Origin: Actinokineospora auranticolor
Lineage (GTDB): Bacteria > Actinomycetota > Actinomycetes > Mycobacteriales > Pseudonocardiaceae
Assembly: GCF_002934265.1 (NCBI RefSeq)
Contig: NZ_PTIX01000014.1
Location: 62,001-126,000, forward strand
Reading direction: 5' to 3'
DNA: 64,000 bases
Part shown: positions 44,211-56,417 of the stretch, piece after piece
How positions within the stretch are numbered: position 1 is the first letter of the stretch
Layout: each line of letters opens with the position of its first letter
Translations under genes and position numbers: made by a program
The notes under the pieces: generated by a model
Told to the model about the DNA's origin: nothing
Database searches by the model: none
What the model saw: only the letters and a program-made list of their open reading frames with translations

Positions 44211-46964
44211 ATGGGGGACCACAACGAGGTGGAGTTCCGCGTGCTCGGTGACCTCGAGGCGCGGATCGGCGGCGAGACGGCCAACCTCGGTCACTCACGG
44301 CAGCGCAGCGTGTTGGCCGCGTTGCTCGTGGAACCGAACCTGCCTGTCCCGGTCGACCGGCTGGTGGACCGGGTCTGGGCGGATCACCCGCCGCGACAGG
44401 CACGTGACACGCTGTACGGGTATCTCTATCGCCTGCGGCGCGCGCTGTCCAGTGCGGATGTCGAGATCGCCCGCCGGTCGTCGGGGTACGTGCTGTCCGT
44501 CGACAAGAGCGCGGTCGACCTCTTCCGGTTCCGCGAACTGGTCGCGACGGCCCGCTCGGCGCCGGACGAGGAGGCCCTGCGGCTGCTGGAGGAGGCCCTG
44601 GGCCTGTGGCGCGGCGAGCCGTTCTCCGGTCTGGACCTGCCGTGGGTGGACGAGCAGCGGTTGGCGCTGGAGCGCGAGCGGCTCGGCGTCGAACTCGACC
44701 GCAACGACCTGGGGCTGCGGCTCGGCGACCACCACGCGCTGCTGCCCGCGATCACCGCGCTGGCCCGCGCGCACCCGCTCGACGAGCGCGCCGCCGCGCA
44801 GTGCGTGCTCGCCCTGTACCGCTGCGGCAGGCAGGCCGAGGCGCTGGCGCACTACCAGCACGTGCGCCACCGCCTCGCCGACGACCTCGGCGCCGACCCG
44901 GGCGCCGAGTTGCGCGACGCGCACCGGCGGGTGCTCGCGGGCGACCCGGTGCCGTGCAGGCCCGAGCGGGCCGCGACGGTGCCGCGGCAGCTGCCCGGCC
45001 CGCCCGCCCCGTTCGTCGGCCGCGCCGCGGCGACGACCCGGCTCGACGAGCTGCTGAGCGCGCCCCGCGAGCCCGGCGGCACCGTGCTGGTCGCCGCGAT
45101 CGGCGGTATCGGCGGCATCGGCAAGACCTGGCTGGCGCTGCACTGGGCGCACCACAACCTCGACCGCTTCCCGGACGGCCAGCTCTACGCCGACCTGCGC
45201 GGCTTCGACCCGACCAGCGACCCGGTGTCGCCGTCGTCCGCGCTGCGCGGGTTCCTCGACGCGCTCGGCGTCGCGCCGGACGCGGTGCCCGCGGACGTGG
45301 ACGCGCGCTCCGGGCTCTACCGCAGCCTGGTGGCCGGTCGGCGGATGCTCGTCGTGCTCGACAACGCGCGAGATACCGCGCAGGTGCTGCCCCTGTTGCC
45401 GGGGAGCGCCGAGTGCGCGGTGCTGGTCACCAGCAGGCACCAGCTCACCGGCCTCACCGCCGCCCACGGCGCGCACCTGCTGCACCTGGACGTGCTGACC
45501 GCGGACGAGGCCCGGGAACTGCTCGTGCGCAGGCTGGGGGAGGACAGGCTCGCCGAGGAGGGCGCGGCGGCGGGGGAGCTGCTCGACCACTGCGGCGGTC
45601 TACCGCTCGCGTTGACCATCGCCACCGTGCAAGTCGCGAGTACGCCGGACTACCCGTTGTCCGAACTCGTCGAAGAGCTGCGCGACAGCCCCACGCGCTT
45701 GGATGCCCTCGACGGTGGTGAACTGCACGCGAGCCTACGTGGTGTTTTTGCGGCCTCTTACGGCGCGTTGTCCGCTGCTGCCGCGGAAGCGTTCCGGTTG
45801 CTGGGGCCCGCGCCCGGCCCGGACATCAGCCTGCCCGCTGCCGCCAACCTGCTGCGCGTGACCTCCGCGCGCTCGGTGCTGCGGGAACTGCGGCGGGCGC
45901 ACCTGGTGCAGGAGCACCGGCCCGGGCGGTACCGCATGCACGACCTCATCCGCCTCTACGCGGCCGAACGCGCGGGCACCGACCAGGTCGAGAAGTCGCG
46001 CAGGCTCGTCGACTTCTACACCCACACCGCGCACCTGGGCGACCAGCTGCTCAACCCGTACCGGCCGCCGATGACCCCGGGGGACCTGCCCGCGGGGTGC
46101 GCGCCGCACGAGCTGACCGACCGCGCCGAGGCCATGGCCTGGTTCGACGCCGAGCACGCCAACCTGCTCGCCACCCAGCGGCTGGCCGCGCTGCACGGGT
46201 GGGACACCGCGGTGTGGCACATCGCGTGGGCGCTGACCCCGTTCCACTTCCTGCGCGGCCACGTCCCCGACCACATCGCGTCGTGGCGCGCGGGCCTGGC
46301 GGCGGCGGAGCGGCTCGGTGGGACCACCGTCCGGGCGACCGCGCACCGGCGGCTCGGCGACGCGTGCGCGCGCGGCGGGGAGATCGTCGAGGGCGTGACA
46401 CACCTGCAGTTGGCGCTGGAACTGGCCGACGGCGCCGCGGACGCGGCCGAACGCGCGCACGCGCACCGCGCGCTGGGCATCGCGTGGGAGCAGCGCGGGG
46501 ACCTCGAACGGGCGCTGGCGCACTCGCAGCAGGCGCTGGTCATCTACCAGGACCTCGACAACCCCGTGTGGCACGCGACGGCGTTGAACTCCGTCGGCTG
46601 GTGCCTGGCGCTGCTCGGCGACTACGACACCGCCCGGGGGCACTGCGAACGCGCGCTGTCCCTCGCCGAGGCCGCCGGCTACCACGACGGCGTCGCGGGC
46701 ACTCTGGACAGTCTCGGCTACATCGCGCACAACGCGGGACGGCACGGCGAGGCCATCACCCACTACAACCGCGCGCTGGGACTGTTCCGCGCCAACGCGA
46801 ACGCCTACGAGGCGGCGAACACCCTGGTCAACCTCGGCGACGTGCACGCGGCCACGGGCGCGGCCGAGCAGGCCCGCTCCGCGTGGCAGGCGGCGCTCAA
46901 CCTCTACCGCGGCCAGCACCGGCTGCGCGAGGCGACCGGGGTGGCGGGAAAACTCGCGGGCTGA
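44211..46964 (+). CDS. AfsR/SARP family regulator with BTAD, NB-ARC and TPR domains
   Basis: A 917-residue transcriptional activator. A winged-helix output domain (VEFRVLGDLEARIGG, about 1-95) and BTAD (about 100-245) are followed by an NTPase with the P-loop AIGGIGGIGKTWLALH (about 270-520) and TPR-type repeats in the last 240 residues (HRALGIAWEQRGDLERAL, LNSVGWCLALLGDYDTAR, VNLGDVHAATGAAEQAR). Such proteins activate antibiotic biosynthesis genes in streptomycetes. The ATG at 44211 directly precedes the conserved domain. It sits next to three heptamer repeats and a mini-ORF. No typical biosynthetic cluster is adjacent. Confidence 0.92.
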   Translation: MGDHNEVEFRVLGDLEARIGGETANLGHSRQRSVLAALLVEPNLPVPVDRLVDRVWADHPPRQARDTLYGYLYRLRRALSSADVEIARRSSGYVLSVDKSAVDLFRFRELVATARSAPDEEALRLLEEALGLWRGEPFSGLDLPWVDEQRLALERERLGVELDRNDLGLRLGDHHALLPAITALARAHPLDERAAAQCVLALYRCGRQAEALAHYQHVRHRLADDLGADPGAELRDAHRRVLAGDPVPCRPERAATVPRQLPGPPAPFVGRAAATTRLDELLSAPREPGGTVLVAAIGGIGGIGKTWLALHWAHHNLDRFPDGQLYADLRGFDPTSDPVSPSSALRGFLDALGVAPDAVPADVDARSGLYRSLVAGRRMLVVLDNARDTAQVLPLLPGSAECAVLVTSRHQLTGLTAAHGAHLLHLDVLTADEARELLVRRLGEDRLAEEGAAAGELLDHCGGLPLALTIATVQVASTPDYPLSELVEELRDSPTRLDALDGGELHASLRGVFAASYGALSAAAAEAFRLLGPAPGPDISLPAAANLLRVTSARSVLRELRRAHLVQEHRPGRYRMHDLIRLYAAERAGTDQVEKSRRLVDFYTHTAHLGDQLLNPYRPPMTPGDLPAGCAPHELTDRAEAMAWFDAEHANLLATQRLAALHGWDTAVWHIAWALTPFHFLRGHVPDHIASWRAGLAAAERLGGTTVRATAHRRLGDACARGGEIVEGVTHLQLALELADGAADAAERAHAHRALGIAWEQRGDLERALAHSQQALVIYQDLDNPVWHATALNSVGWCLALLGDYDTARGHCERALSLAEAAGYHDGVAGTLDSLGYIAHNAGRHGEAITHYNRALGLFRANANAYEAANTLVNLGDVHAATGAAEQARSAWQAALNLYRGQHRLREATGVAGKLAG

Positions 46965-47011
46965 AACCCGTGCCTCTCAAGGCGCACCGGGTGCCCGCCG
47001 ATAACCAACCC

Positions 47012-47803
47012 ATGAAGCCCGGCAGGCTCGAGCTGAGCGACGACGTTTCGGTCGGGGTGTACGTCGACTTCGAAAACCTGGTCTGCGGCGCGGGCGCGGG
47101 ACTGCCCGGCCGCAACCCGGTGCCGTACGCCGCGATCACCTGCCTGTGCCGCGACTACGGCAACGCGGTCATCCGCCGCGCGTACGCGGACTGGGCCAAC
47201 ACCCAGTTCGGCCGCTACCAACAGGACCTGGCCATGAATGGTGTGGACCTCATCCAGGTGGTCCGCTTCGGCACGGCCCGCAAGAACGCCGCCGACATCC
47301 GGATGGCCGTGGACGCCATGGAAACCCTGATCACCCACCCGGAGGTGAGCGTCTTCGTCCTGGTCGCGGGCGACGGCGACTACACCCCCCTGGTCCAGCG
47401 ATTACGCGAGTTCGGCAAACGAGTGGTCGGTGTGGGCACGGAAGCCAACGCCAGCCCCCGGTTGGTGTCGGTCTGCTCGGAGTACAAGTACTGGGGAACC
47501 CTGGTAGCCCAAGTGGAACCGGACGCGGGCGGTCCGGCCGCGCACTTCGACATCGACGACGCCGAGACCCTGTTGGTCACGGCGATGGCCCAGGCGACGG
47601 TGGCCACGCCGACGGCCAGCTGGGTGAAGGGGAAGATGATCACTCTGGACCCGGCGTTCGACGAGCGGAACTACGGGTGCCGCAGCTTCCGGGACTTCCT
47701 GGCCCGCTTCGACCACCGGATCACCACGTCGGGCACGTCGGGCAGCGACATCACCCTCTCCCTGCTCCCACCCAACGGCCGCGGTCCGTCCCCTGTGGAC
47801 TGA
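47012..47803 (+). CDS. NYN domain protein with C-terminal OST-HTH/LOTUS-like domain
   Basis: A 263-residue protein. The NYN (PIN-like nuclease) domain shows VGVYVDFENL, NAADIRMAVDAMETL and FVLVAGDGDYTPLVQRLREFG, with the metal-binding acids of the family. The C-terminal 80 residues (VKGKMITLDPAFDERNYGCRS) resemble LOTUS-type RNA-binding domains. This suggests an RNA-binding ribonuclease. A TTA codon is at 47402. The ATG at 47012 has no ribosome site. An in-frame GTG at 46991 is an alternative. Confidence 0.87.
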   Translation: MKPGRLELSDDVSVGVYVDFENLVCGAGAGLPGRNPVPYAAITCLCRDYGNAVIRRAYADWANTQFGRYQQDLAMNGVDLIQVVRFGTARKNAADIRMAVDAMETLITHPEVSVFVLVAGDGDYTPLVQRLREFGKRVVGVGTEANASPRLVSVCSEYKYWGTLVAQVEPDAGGPAAHFDIDDAETLLVTAMAQATVATPTASWVKGKMITLDPAFDERNYGCRSFRDFLARFDHRITTSGTSGSDITLSLLPPNGRGPSPVD

Positions 47804-47819
47804 CCGGGCGCGCGCCTCC

Positions 47820-48274
47820 GGCCCTCGATATCCATTCTAGTGCCGAGCACCGACAGTTTCGGTGCCTCGACTGTCGGACCTGTGGACAACCCCGCCGACT
47901 TCTCACCCGGTCGGATGGTGGATCCGCGTTCCGTTCGCGCACGGCCGAACCGCCACCCGGCCTATCCACAGGCATGATCGTCTTCTCGCCGAACTGTCGG
48001 TGCCCGCCACTAGAATGGGTATCGGAGGCCGGAGGCATACGTCGCCTGCCCGTCGCCTCGCACGAGCTTGTCCACAAGCACGATTGCCTTCTCCCCACAT
48101 CGTCGGTGCCCGCTACTGGAGTGAATATGGCGCCCGAGGCGTACCTCGGCCGTCTCATTCCCGTCCGCCGCTGCCTGCCCACCGCCTCGCCGGGTTGTCC
48201 ACAGGCATGATCGTCTTCGTCGCGAATTGTCGGTGTCCGCCGGTAGAATGGATTCCGGGGGCCGGAGGCATACC
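47820..48274. repeat. Cluster of four short repeats, each carrying a DnaA-box-like sequence
   Basis: Copies: inverted at 47820-47890, then direct at about 47960-48040, 48065-48146 and 48191-48274, with 105- and 126-bp steps. Each has the box TTGTCCACA or CTATCCACA (47881-47889 reversed, 47962-47970, 48068-48076, 48195-48203), then a TGATCGTCTTC-type segment, TGTCGGTGCCCGCC, TAGAATGG and a GC-rich tail. Between 47804 and the ORF at 48339 there is no other gene. A fifth copy is at 28257-28328. Confidence 0.85.
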
Positions 48275-48338
48275 CGCGCGCCCGCCGGGAACCGGATCGT
48301 GATCGGTCCCGTCTGTGGAGGAGACGGACGGGGGCGGC

Positions 48339-50231
48339 ATGGCGAAGCGCGGGTGGCTGGTCGGGGTCGTAGTTGTCGCGGTGGCCGGGGTGGTGTTCTT
48401 CCAGGCCGAGGACGACGACAAACCCCAGGCCAAGGCCGACTCCGAGGCGGCCCAGGTGGTAGGCGCGCCCCAACCCCGGGCCGCGAACCGGCGGGAGCCG
48501 ATCCCCGGCCTCTACGACTGGAGCCACGCGGGCTACCGAGGCGGCGCACCCCTCCCCACCGACGCCCAGCTCACCCCCGACGACGCCTGCCGCGTCACCC
48601 CCGACGAACTCGCCGCCCTCGGCGCCCGCCCCGACGACTCCCAGGACGACACCGCCGGCCTCCAACAGGCCATCGATACCCTCCGTGACCGTTGTTCGCC
48701 CTCGGCCGACCACGACCACCTCAGCCTCATCGACCTCCCCCGCGGCACCCTCCTCGTCACCAGGCAGCTCGCCGTCGACGCCGACTACCTCCTCATCCGC
48801 GGCACCGGCCCCGACACCCGCGTCACCTTCCGCCCCGACCGAGACACCCTCTACGACTCCCTCACCCCGGACGGCGGCGACTGGGACGAGGACGGGATGT
48901 CCTACAAACAGGGCAAAGGCGGCTGGCTCTGGCCCGGGCGCGGCCTCTTCCGCGTCCAGTCCCGCGCGGTGCACCCCGCCTACCGCAAGGACTACGAATC
49001 CGCCCCCGCCAACCGCAAGGACCTCTTCGAGGGCACCGTCAACGTGCACTGGAAAGCCGGGGTCCCGCTGGCCGCGAAACCCGGCGACCAAGGCTTCAGC
49101 GCCCGCACCGGTGACACCGTCATCCACCTCGCCAAGAAGAACACCTTCACCACAGGCACCCTCGTCAACATCCGCGCCGCTAACACCGCGAAGTTCTACG
49201 AGCAGCAAAACGCGCCCGTCGACAAGGCGGTCAACCAGCACATGCGGCAGCAGGTGTTCCGTGTCACCGTGGCCGCCGACAAGACCATCACCCTCGACAA
49301 ACCCCTGGAGTTCGACGTCCCCGTCGACTCCACTTCGGACGGATCACCCGCGATCGACGGTGACGCCTACCAATCCAAGGCGTCCCCGATCGTCGACCCG
49401 GTCGTCGGCGTCGGCTTCGAGTCCTTCTCCCTCACCCAGGAGACCGGCCTCGACCCCGACGCGGCCCGCGCCAACTACGGCAACCTGGCCCCCGCCGCCG
49501 AGATGCACGGCATCGTCTTCAAGTGGGCCGCCGACTCCTGGGTCCGCGGCGTCCACGCGACCATGACCGGGTCGCACCCCATCGTGACCGAGGAAGCCAA
49601 GAACCTCACCATCGCCGACAACGAGTTCACCGGCTCGTGGAACAAGGGCAAGGGCGGCAACGGCTACCTGCGCGGCTCCCGCGTCTGGGACTCCCTCTAC
49701 GAGAACAACACCGCCACCGGCCTGCGCCACTTCACCTTCCAGTGGTCTGCCTCGGGCAACGTCGTCACCGGCAACTCCTTCGCCTTCGACATCAACCTGC
49801 ACGGCGGCTGGGAACGCCACAACCTCTTCGAGCGCAACACCGTCCGCGTCCCCTACTCCCACCGATCCGCCAACTGCGCGAGCAACTGCGGCGAGGAGGG
49901 CGGCGGCGGTCCCGACGACTCGACCTGGTACCCGATCTGGTGGGGCGCGGGGGAGAAGGCCGTCAAGTGGTCCTGTGCCACCGGGCCGCGGAACGTGTTC
50001 TTCGACAACGCCATGGCAAAGCAGTTGACGGAGAACGGTCCCTATGAGCCTTTCTACGCCGACCGCCACCGCGTCTACCAGTTCGGGTGGTCGGGTACCG
50101 AGTACCGCCATTTGCGGGTTGACAGTGCGCCGATCACCGACTGGGCGCACAACGAAAGTAGGGACTACACGCAGAACAACGGTGTTTTCGCGGATCTGAC
50201 CGAAGCGGGGGAATCCCTGTTCTACAAGTAG
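48339..50231 (+). CDS. Secreted parallel beta-helix protein (pectate-lyase-like fold)
   Basis: A 630-residue exported protein. The ATG at 48339 follows GGGGGCGGC and opens a short N-terminal hydrophobic anchor ([17 protein letters not shown]) without a clear cleavage site, so it may be membrane-attached. After an acidic linker comes a right-handed beta-helix with repeats such as [16 protein letters not shown] and [17 protein letters not shown]. This fold is used by polysaccharide lyases and epimerases. Catalytic residues cannot be assigned. It directly follows the DnaA-box repeat cluster. Confidence 0.82.
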   Translation: MAKRGWLVGVVVVAVAGVVFFQAEDDDKPQAKADSEAAQVVGAPQPRAANRREPIPGLYDWSHAGYRGGAPLPTDAQLTPDDACRVTPDELAALGARPDDSQDDTAGLQQAIDTLRDRCSPSADHDHLSLIDLPRGTLLVTRQLAVDADYLLIRGTGPDTRVTFRPDRDTLYDSLTPDGGDWDEDGMSYKQGKGGWLWPGRGLFRVQSRAVHPAYRKDYESAPANRKDLFEGTVNVHWKAGVPLAAKPGDQGFSARTGDTVIHLAKKNTFTTGTLVNIRAANTAKFYEQQNAPVDKAVNQHMRQQVFRVTVAADKTITLDKPLEFDVPVDSTSDGSPAIDGDAYQSKASPIVDPVVGVGFESFSLTQETGLDPDAARANYGNLAPAAEMHGIVFKWAADSWVRGVHATMTGSHPIVTEEAKNLTIADNEFTGSWNKGKGGNGYLRGSRVWDSLYENNTATGLRHFTFQWSASGNVVTGNSFAFDINLHGGWERHNLFERNTVRVPYSHRSANCASNCGEEGGGGPDDSTWYPIWWGAGEKAVKWSCATGPRNVFFDNAMAKQLTENGPYEPFYADRHRVYQFGWSGTEYRHLRVDSAPITDWAHNESRDYTQNNGVFADLTEAGESLFYK

Positions 50232-50358
50232 ATCCCCACCAGCCCGCCCAGGCGGGGCTTCGTCAACTACGCGCATTCCCCGCGAATTGATGGCTGCCCC
50301 GGAACGGGCCCGGTCACTCTGTCAACCGAGGCGGTGCTCGGGACAGAAGGCGGTCGAC

Positions 50359-52301
50359 ATGGTGGGGCGTGTGGTCGTGGAGGGGGTTCGGCCGGTCGTC
50401 GCGGGAGGCGCGTTCCCCGGGCGGGCGGTGGTCGGCGAGCACGTGCCGATCTCGGCGACGGTGTGGCAGGAAGGCCACGAGGCGGTGGCCGCCACCGTGG
50501 TCTGGCAAGGTCCGTACGGCGGCGGTCGCGCGCGCATGACCCCCGACGGCGAGGACGGGTTCGTCGCGACCATCGTCCCCGACGCGGTGGGGCGCTGGAC
50601 GTTCCGCGTCGACGGGTGGCGCGACCCGTGGGCGACCTGGCGGCACAAGATGACCGCCAACCTCGCGGCGGGCCTGCACGCGCCCCAGCTGCGCAACGAC
50701 TTCGCCGACGGCGCGCACCTGCTCGAACGCGTCGCCTACCGGCCCGACCGCCGCGCGGAGCGGGACCTGCTGCTCGCCGCGGCCGACGCGCTGCGCGACG
50801 CCGACCGGACCCCGCGCGAGCGGTTCGCCGCCGCGATGACCGACGAGGTCGAGCGGGCCATGCGGGAGTTCCCCGTGCGCGACCGGTTGACCAAGGGCAG
50901 CACCTGGCAGATCTGGGTGGACCGCCCGCGCGCGCTCTTCGGTTCCTGGTACGAGATGTTCCCGCGCTCCACCGGGGGCCGCGCGCCGTCCGGCAAGCCC
51001 GTCCACGGCACCTTCGCCACCGCGCGGAAAGACCTCGACCGCATCGCGGACATGGGGTTCGACGTCGTCTACCTGCCGCCCATCCACCCCATCGGCAGGG
51101 TCAACCGCAAGGGCCGGGACAACCGGATCGTCGCGGGCCCGGAGGACGTCGGTTCGCCGTGGGCCATCGGGGCCCGCGAAGGCGGCCACGACGCCGTGCA
51201 CCCGGATCTCGGCGCCATCGACGACTTCGACCGGTTCGTCGCCCGCGCGGCGGAACTGGGACTCGAGGTGGCACTGGACTTCGCGCTCCAGTGCGCGCCC
51301 GACCACCCGTGGGTCTCCGCGCACCCCGAGTGGTTCCACACGCGGTCCGACGGGTCCATCGCCTACGCGGAGAACCCGCCCAAGCGCTACGAGGACATCT
51401 ACCCGCTGGACTTCGACTCCGACGCGCGGGGTCTGCGCGGCGAGGTGCTGCGGGTGGTCGAGCACTGGATCGACCACGGGGTCCGGATCTTCCGGGTGGA
51501 CAACCCGCACACCAAGCCACCCGCTTTCTGGCACTGGTTGATCTGGGCCGTCAAACGCGACCACCCGGACGTCCTCTTCCTCGCCGAGGCGTTCGCCAAC
51601 CCCACCAAGCTCTACGGCCTGGCCCGTCTCGGTTTCACCCAGAGCTACACCTACTTCACCTGGCGCGACACCAAAGCCGAGCTGACCGAGTTCGGTGAGC
51701 AGCTGGTGGAGCGCGCCGACGAGATGCGCGGAAACCTCTTCGTCAACACCCCGGACATCCTGCCCAAGAGCGTGCAGGACAACGGTGAAGCGGGTTTCGC
51801 CATCCGCGCCACCCTCGCCGCGACGCTGAGCCCGACCTGGGGTGTCTACTCCGGATTCGAGCTGTACGAGGACCGGGTGCTGCGTCCTGGGACGGAGGAG
51901 TACGCGGCATCGGAGAAGTACGAGCTGCGACCTCGCGACTACGCCACCGCGCACTCCCTGGCACCCTGGGTGACCAGGCTCAACCAGATCCGCCACGCGC
52001 ACCCGGCCTTGCGGCAGCAACGCGGCCTGGTGTTCCACAAGACCGACAACGAGAGCCTGATCGCCTACAGCCGTACGGATCCGGGGACGGGCCAAACCGT
52101 GCTGTGCGTCGTCACCCTTGACCCGTGGGTGATGCAGGAGGGCACGGTCCAGTGGGACCAGACGGCGTTCGGGCTGGCCGAGGGTGCGCTGTTCGCCGTG
52201 CACGACCAGGTCAGTGACGAGTTGTACGGCTGGCACGGCGATGACTACGTCAAGCTCGACCCCCGCCGCGCGGTCGCGCACATCGCGGTGGTGGTGCGCC
52301 C

Positions 52302-52305
<4 letters not shown>
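50359..52305 (+). CDS. glgE: Maltosyltransferase GlgE (GH13_3)
   Basis: A 648-residue GH13 enzyme that extends alpha-glucan using maltose 1-phosphate. The family regions are [16 protein letters not shown] (nucleophile Asp), [11 protein letters not shown] (acid/base Glu), and LFVNTPDIL, with the GlgE-specific lid. A beta-domain precedes the catalytic barrel. The ATG at 50359 has GAAGG 8 nt upstream. It is the first of three overlapping genes glgE-treS-mak, which make maltose 1-phosphate from trehalose and polymerise it. No glgB branching enzyme follows. Confidence 0.95.
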
Positions 52306-53983
<1,678 letters not shown>

Positions 53984-53993
<10 letters not shown>

Positions 53994-55348
53994 CCGCCGT
54001 CGACCTGGTACCCGCGCTGCTGCCCCGGGTCGCGCGAGCACTGCCCGCCTGGCTGCCCCAACGGCGCTGGTTCGCCGGGAAGGGCGCGCCGCTGGTCGCG
54101 GTCGAGCTGACCGCGGCGGCCCGCTTCGCCGACCAGGCGAGCAAGTCGTTCGGGGTGCTGGCCGTCGCCGAGGTCCGCTACGCGGGCGGCAAGGCCACCG
54201 AGCGCTACCAGCTACCACTGGGCTTCAGCCCGACACCGCCCGAAGGCGAGCCGGTCATCGCCTGGCTGGACGGCCTGGCCGCGTACGACGCGACCGGCGA
54301 CCACGAGCTGACCTCGGAGCTGCTGCGGCTGATCGGGCGCGACCACGACCTCGGCGAGGTGCGGTTCACCGCCGAGCCGGGCGGGGAACTCGCGTTCGCG
54401 CACCGCAACGGGATGCGCAGCCGCCGGATGACGGCCGAGCAGTCGAACACGTCGATCGTGTTCGGGGACCGGTTCATCCTCAAGCTTTTCCGCCGCCTGT
54501 CGGACGGGGTGAACCCGGACCTCGACGTGCACCGGGCGCTGGGGCGCGCGGAGAGCAGGCACGTCGCGCCGCTGCTGGGGGCCATCGAGGGGCCGGGCGT
54601 GACCTTCGGCGTCCTGCACTCGTTCGTGGCCGACGCGGTCGACGGGTGGCGGCTGGCCGTCACGGAGGCGTGCCAGGTCGCGCGCGGTGAGGACGTCTCA
54701 CGTTTCCTCGACGAGGCGCGCGGGATCGGCGCGGCGGTCGCCGCCGTGCACCGCGACCTCGGGCAGCACTACGGGACCGCGCCGCTCGACCTGGCGGCGG
54801 TGCGGCGTCGGCTACTGGCCACTTTGGACAGCGCGGTGCCCGTGGTGCCCGCGCTGACCTGCTACGCGGACCGCCTGCGGGAGCTGTTCGACGGCCTGGA
54901 CGCCCCCGCGGCGACGGCGCAGCGGATCCACGGCGACCTGCACCTCGGCCAGGTGCTGCGCACACCGGCGCGGTGGCTGCTGATCGACTTCGAGGGCGAG
55001 CCGTCGCACCCGATCCCGGTGCGCACGGCCGCGCAGTCGCCCCTGCGGGACGTCGCCGGGATGCTGCGGTCGTTCGACTACGCGGCCGAGCACGAGTTGC
55101 AGTTCGGCGTGGCGGAACACTTCCACGAGCACGCGTGCGCCCGCGTACGCCAGTGGGCGGCCGACGCCCGCGACGAGTTCTGCGCCGGGTACGCGTCGGG
55201 GTCGGGCGTCGACCCCCGGGCGCACGGCGACCTGCTGCGCGCCTTCGAACTGGAGAAGATGTTGTACGAAGCGGAGTACGAGACGCGCAACCGCCCGGAC
55301 TGGGTCCGCATCCCGCTGCGCACCCTGCGCCCGACCCTGGGCGAGTGA
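53984..55348 (+). CDS. mak: Maltokinase Mak (Pep2)
   Basis: A 454-residue kinase that phosphorylates maltose to maltose 1-phosphate. N-terminal [11 protein letters not shown] is characteristic. The kinase core has [15 protein letters not shown] (catalytic Asp) and [12 protein letters not shown] (metal-binding Asp). The ATG at 53984 follows GGAGGT by 6 nt and lies within the end of treS (10-nt overlap). Downstream is a strong hairpin terminator, so the operon ends here. Confidence 0.94.
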
Positions 55349-55357
55349 TCCCCCCAC

Positions 55358-55391
55358 GGCCCGGCCACCCGTGCCCCCGGGTGGCCGGGCC
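55358..55391 (+). terminator. Terminator hairpin after mak
   Basis: A perfect 14-bp stem (55358-55371 with 55378-55391), 6-nt loop, followed by CCCTTTC. It lies 10 nt after the mak stop. Confidence 0.75.
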
Positions 55392-55413
55392 CCCTTTCGG
55401 GCACGATGGACCC

Positions 55414-55854
55414 GTGCTGGAGATCAACCCCTTGACCGCGTCGGACCGCCCGGACTGGGACACCGTGGTCCGCGCCTACAAGCGACACTTCGACTCCGAC
55501 GTCGACGACACCCTGTACGACCACACGTGGCGCAGACTGCTCGACGGCACCGAGATCCACGGCGCGCTCGCGAGAGTGACCGGGACGCCCGTCGGCCTGG
55601 TCCACTACTACTACCACCAGAGCGTCTGGTCGGCGGGCAACTGCTACCTGCAGGACATCTACGTCGACGAGACAGTCCGCGGTCAAGGCATCGGCCAGGC
55701 CCTCGTCGACTGGCTGACCCACCAGGCGAAGACCCACGGCGCCGCCCGCCTCCACTGGCACACCACCCAGGACAACACCCGGGCCCGCGCCCTCTACGAC
55801 AAGGTCACCACCTACAACGGTTTCATCGCCTACGCCCGCCCACTCCACGACTAG
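55414..55854 (+). CDS. GNAT family N-acetyltransferase
   Basis: A 146-residue single-domain GNAT. The acetyl-CoA motif is IYVDETVRGQGIGQALVDW, followed by HWHTTQDNTRARALYDKV. The GTG at 55414 has a weak GATGGA upstream. The start is chosen from the frame and the normal length. Substrate unknown. It lies after the terminator of the GlgE operon and is probably independent. Confidence 0.88.
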   Translation: MLEINPLTASDRPDWDTVVRAYKRHFDSDVDDTLYDHTWRRLLDGTEIHGALARVTGTPVGLVHYYYHQSVWSAGNCYLQDIYVDETVRGQGIGQALVDWLTHQAKTHGAARLHWHTTQDNTRARALYDKVTTYNGFIAYARPLHD

Positions 55855-55898
55855 CGCTTGGCGTACCGTAAGCGCGAAATCGACGACAGGAGAGTGTG

Positions 55899-56201
55899 AT
55901 GTGGGCACTGGTGGTGCGGTTCAACCTGCGCGATGAACAGGCGGCGAAGGGATTCGACGCACTCGTGGCCGAGACCCTGCCAAGGATCATCGCCACCGAA
56001 CCGGGAACCCTGGTCTACGCCGTCCACGACGTGGCGGACGCCCCCTTGTCGCGGGTCTTCTACGAGGTGTACGCGGACAAGACGGCGTTCGACGCGCACG
56101 GGGACCAGCCCCACATCAAGAGGTTCCTGGCGGAACGAGCCCAATACCTGACCGACTTCCGCGTCGAGTTCCTGGAGTCGTTGACCGGCAAGGGCGTCTA
56201 G
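55899..56201 (+). CDS. Antibiotic biosynthesis monooxygenase (ABM) domain protein
   Basis: A 100-residue dimeric alpha/beta-barrel-type protein (ALVVRFNLRDEQAAKGFDALV, EPGTLVYAVHDV, VFYEVYADKTAFDAH). Members oxidise polycyclic or quinol compounds without cofactor, or act as heme-degrading or isomerase relatives. The ATG at 55899 has AGGAGA 6 nt upstream. No close partner gene is evident. Confidence 0.88.
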   Translation: MWALVVRFNLRDEQAAKGFDALVAETLPRIIATEPGTLVYAVHDVADAPLSRVFYEVYADKTAFDAHGDQPHIKRFLAERAQYLTDFRVEFLESLTGKGV

Positions 56202-56366
56202 TCACTACGATGCGTGACCAGCCGCCGGGCCTGCTCCGTTCGTCGTCCACCGGGTTCGCCGCGACCTTGCCCGCGCTGCTCGAAGCCATTCTCGGTGGGT
56301 TCAGCGCCACCACGATCCGAATGGTCGACTGAACTCGACAGCCGACTCGGGTCGGGCAGACGAACC

Positions 56367-56399
56367 GGCCGGGTGTGCTGAGGGGGAGCACACCCGGCC
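56367..56399 (-). terminator. Terminator hairpin after the ThDP enzyme gene
   Basis: A perfect 13-bp stem (56367-56379 with 56387-56399) and GAGGGGG loop, 18 nt past the stop codon. The region 56202-56366 between it and the ABM gene holds only a 40-codon frame (56210-56332) without ribosome site. Confidence 0.75.
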
Positions 56400-56417
56400 A
56401 GTTCCGTGGGCTCGTTC

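Noticed and set aside
47820-48274. CRISPR array
   Set aside because: Repeats are 70-80 bp, imperfect, with one inverted copy and irregular 105-126 bp steps, and there are no cas genes.
47820-48274. Chromosomal origin oriC
   Set aside because: Only four DnaA-box-like sites and no dnaA, dnaN or recF gene nearby.
56210-56332. 40-codon plus-strand frame after the ABM gene
   Set aside because: No ribosome site and no similarity. The region is only a spacer before the terminator.
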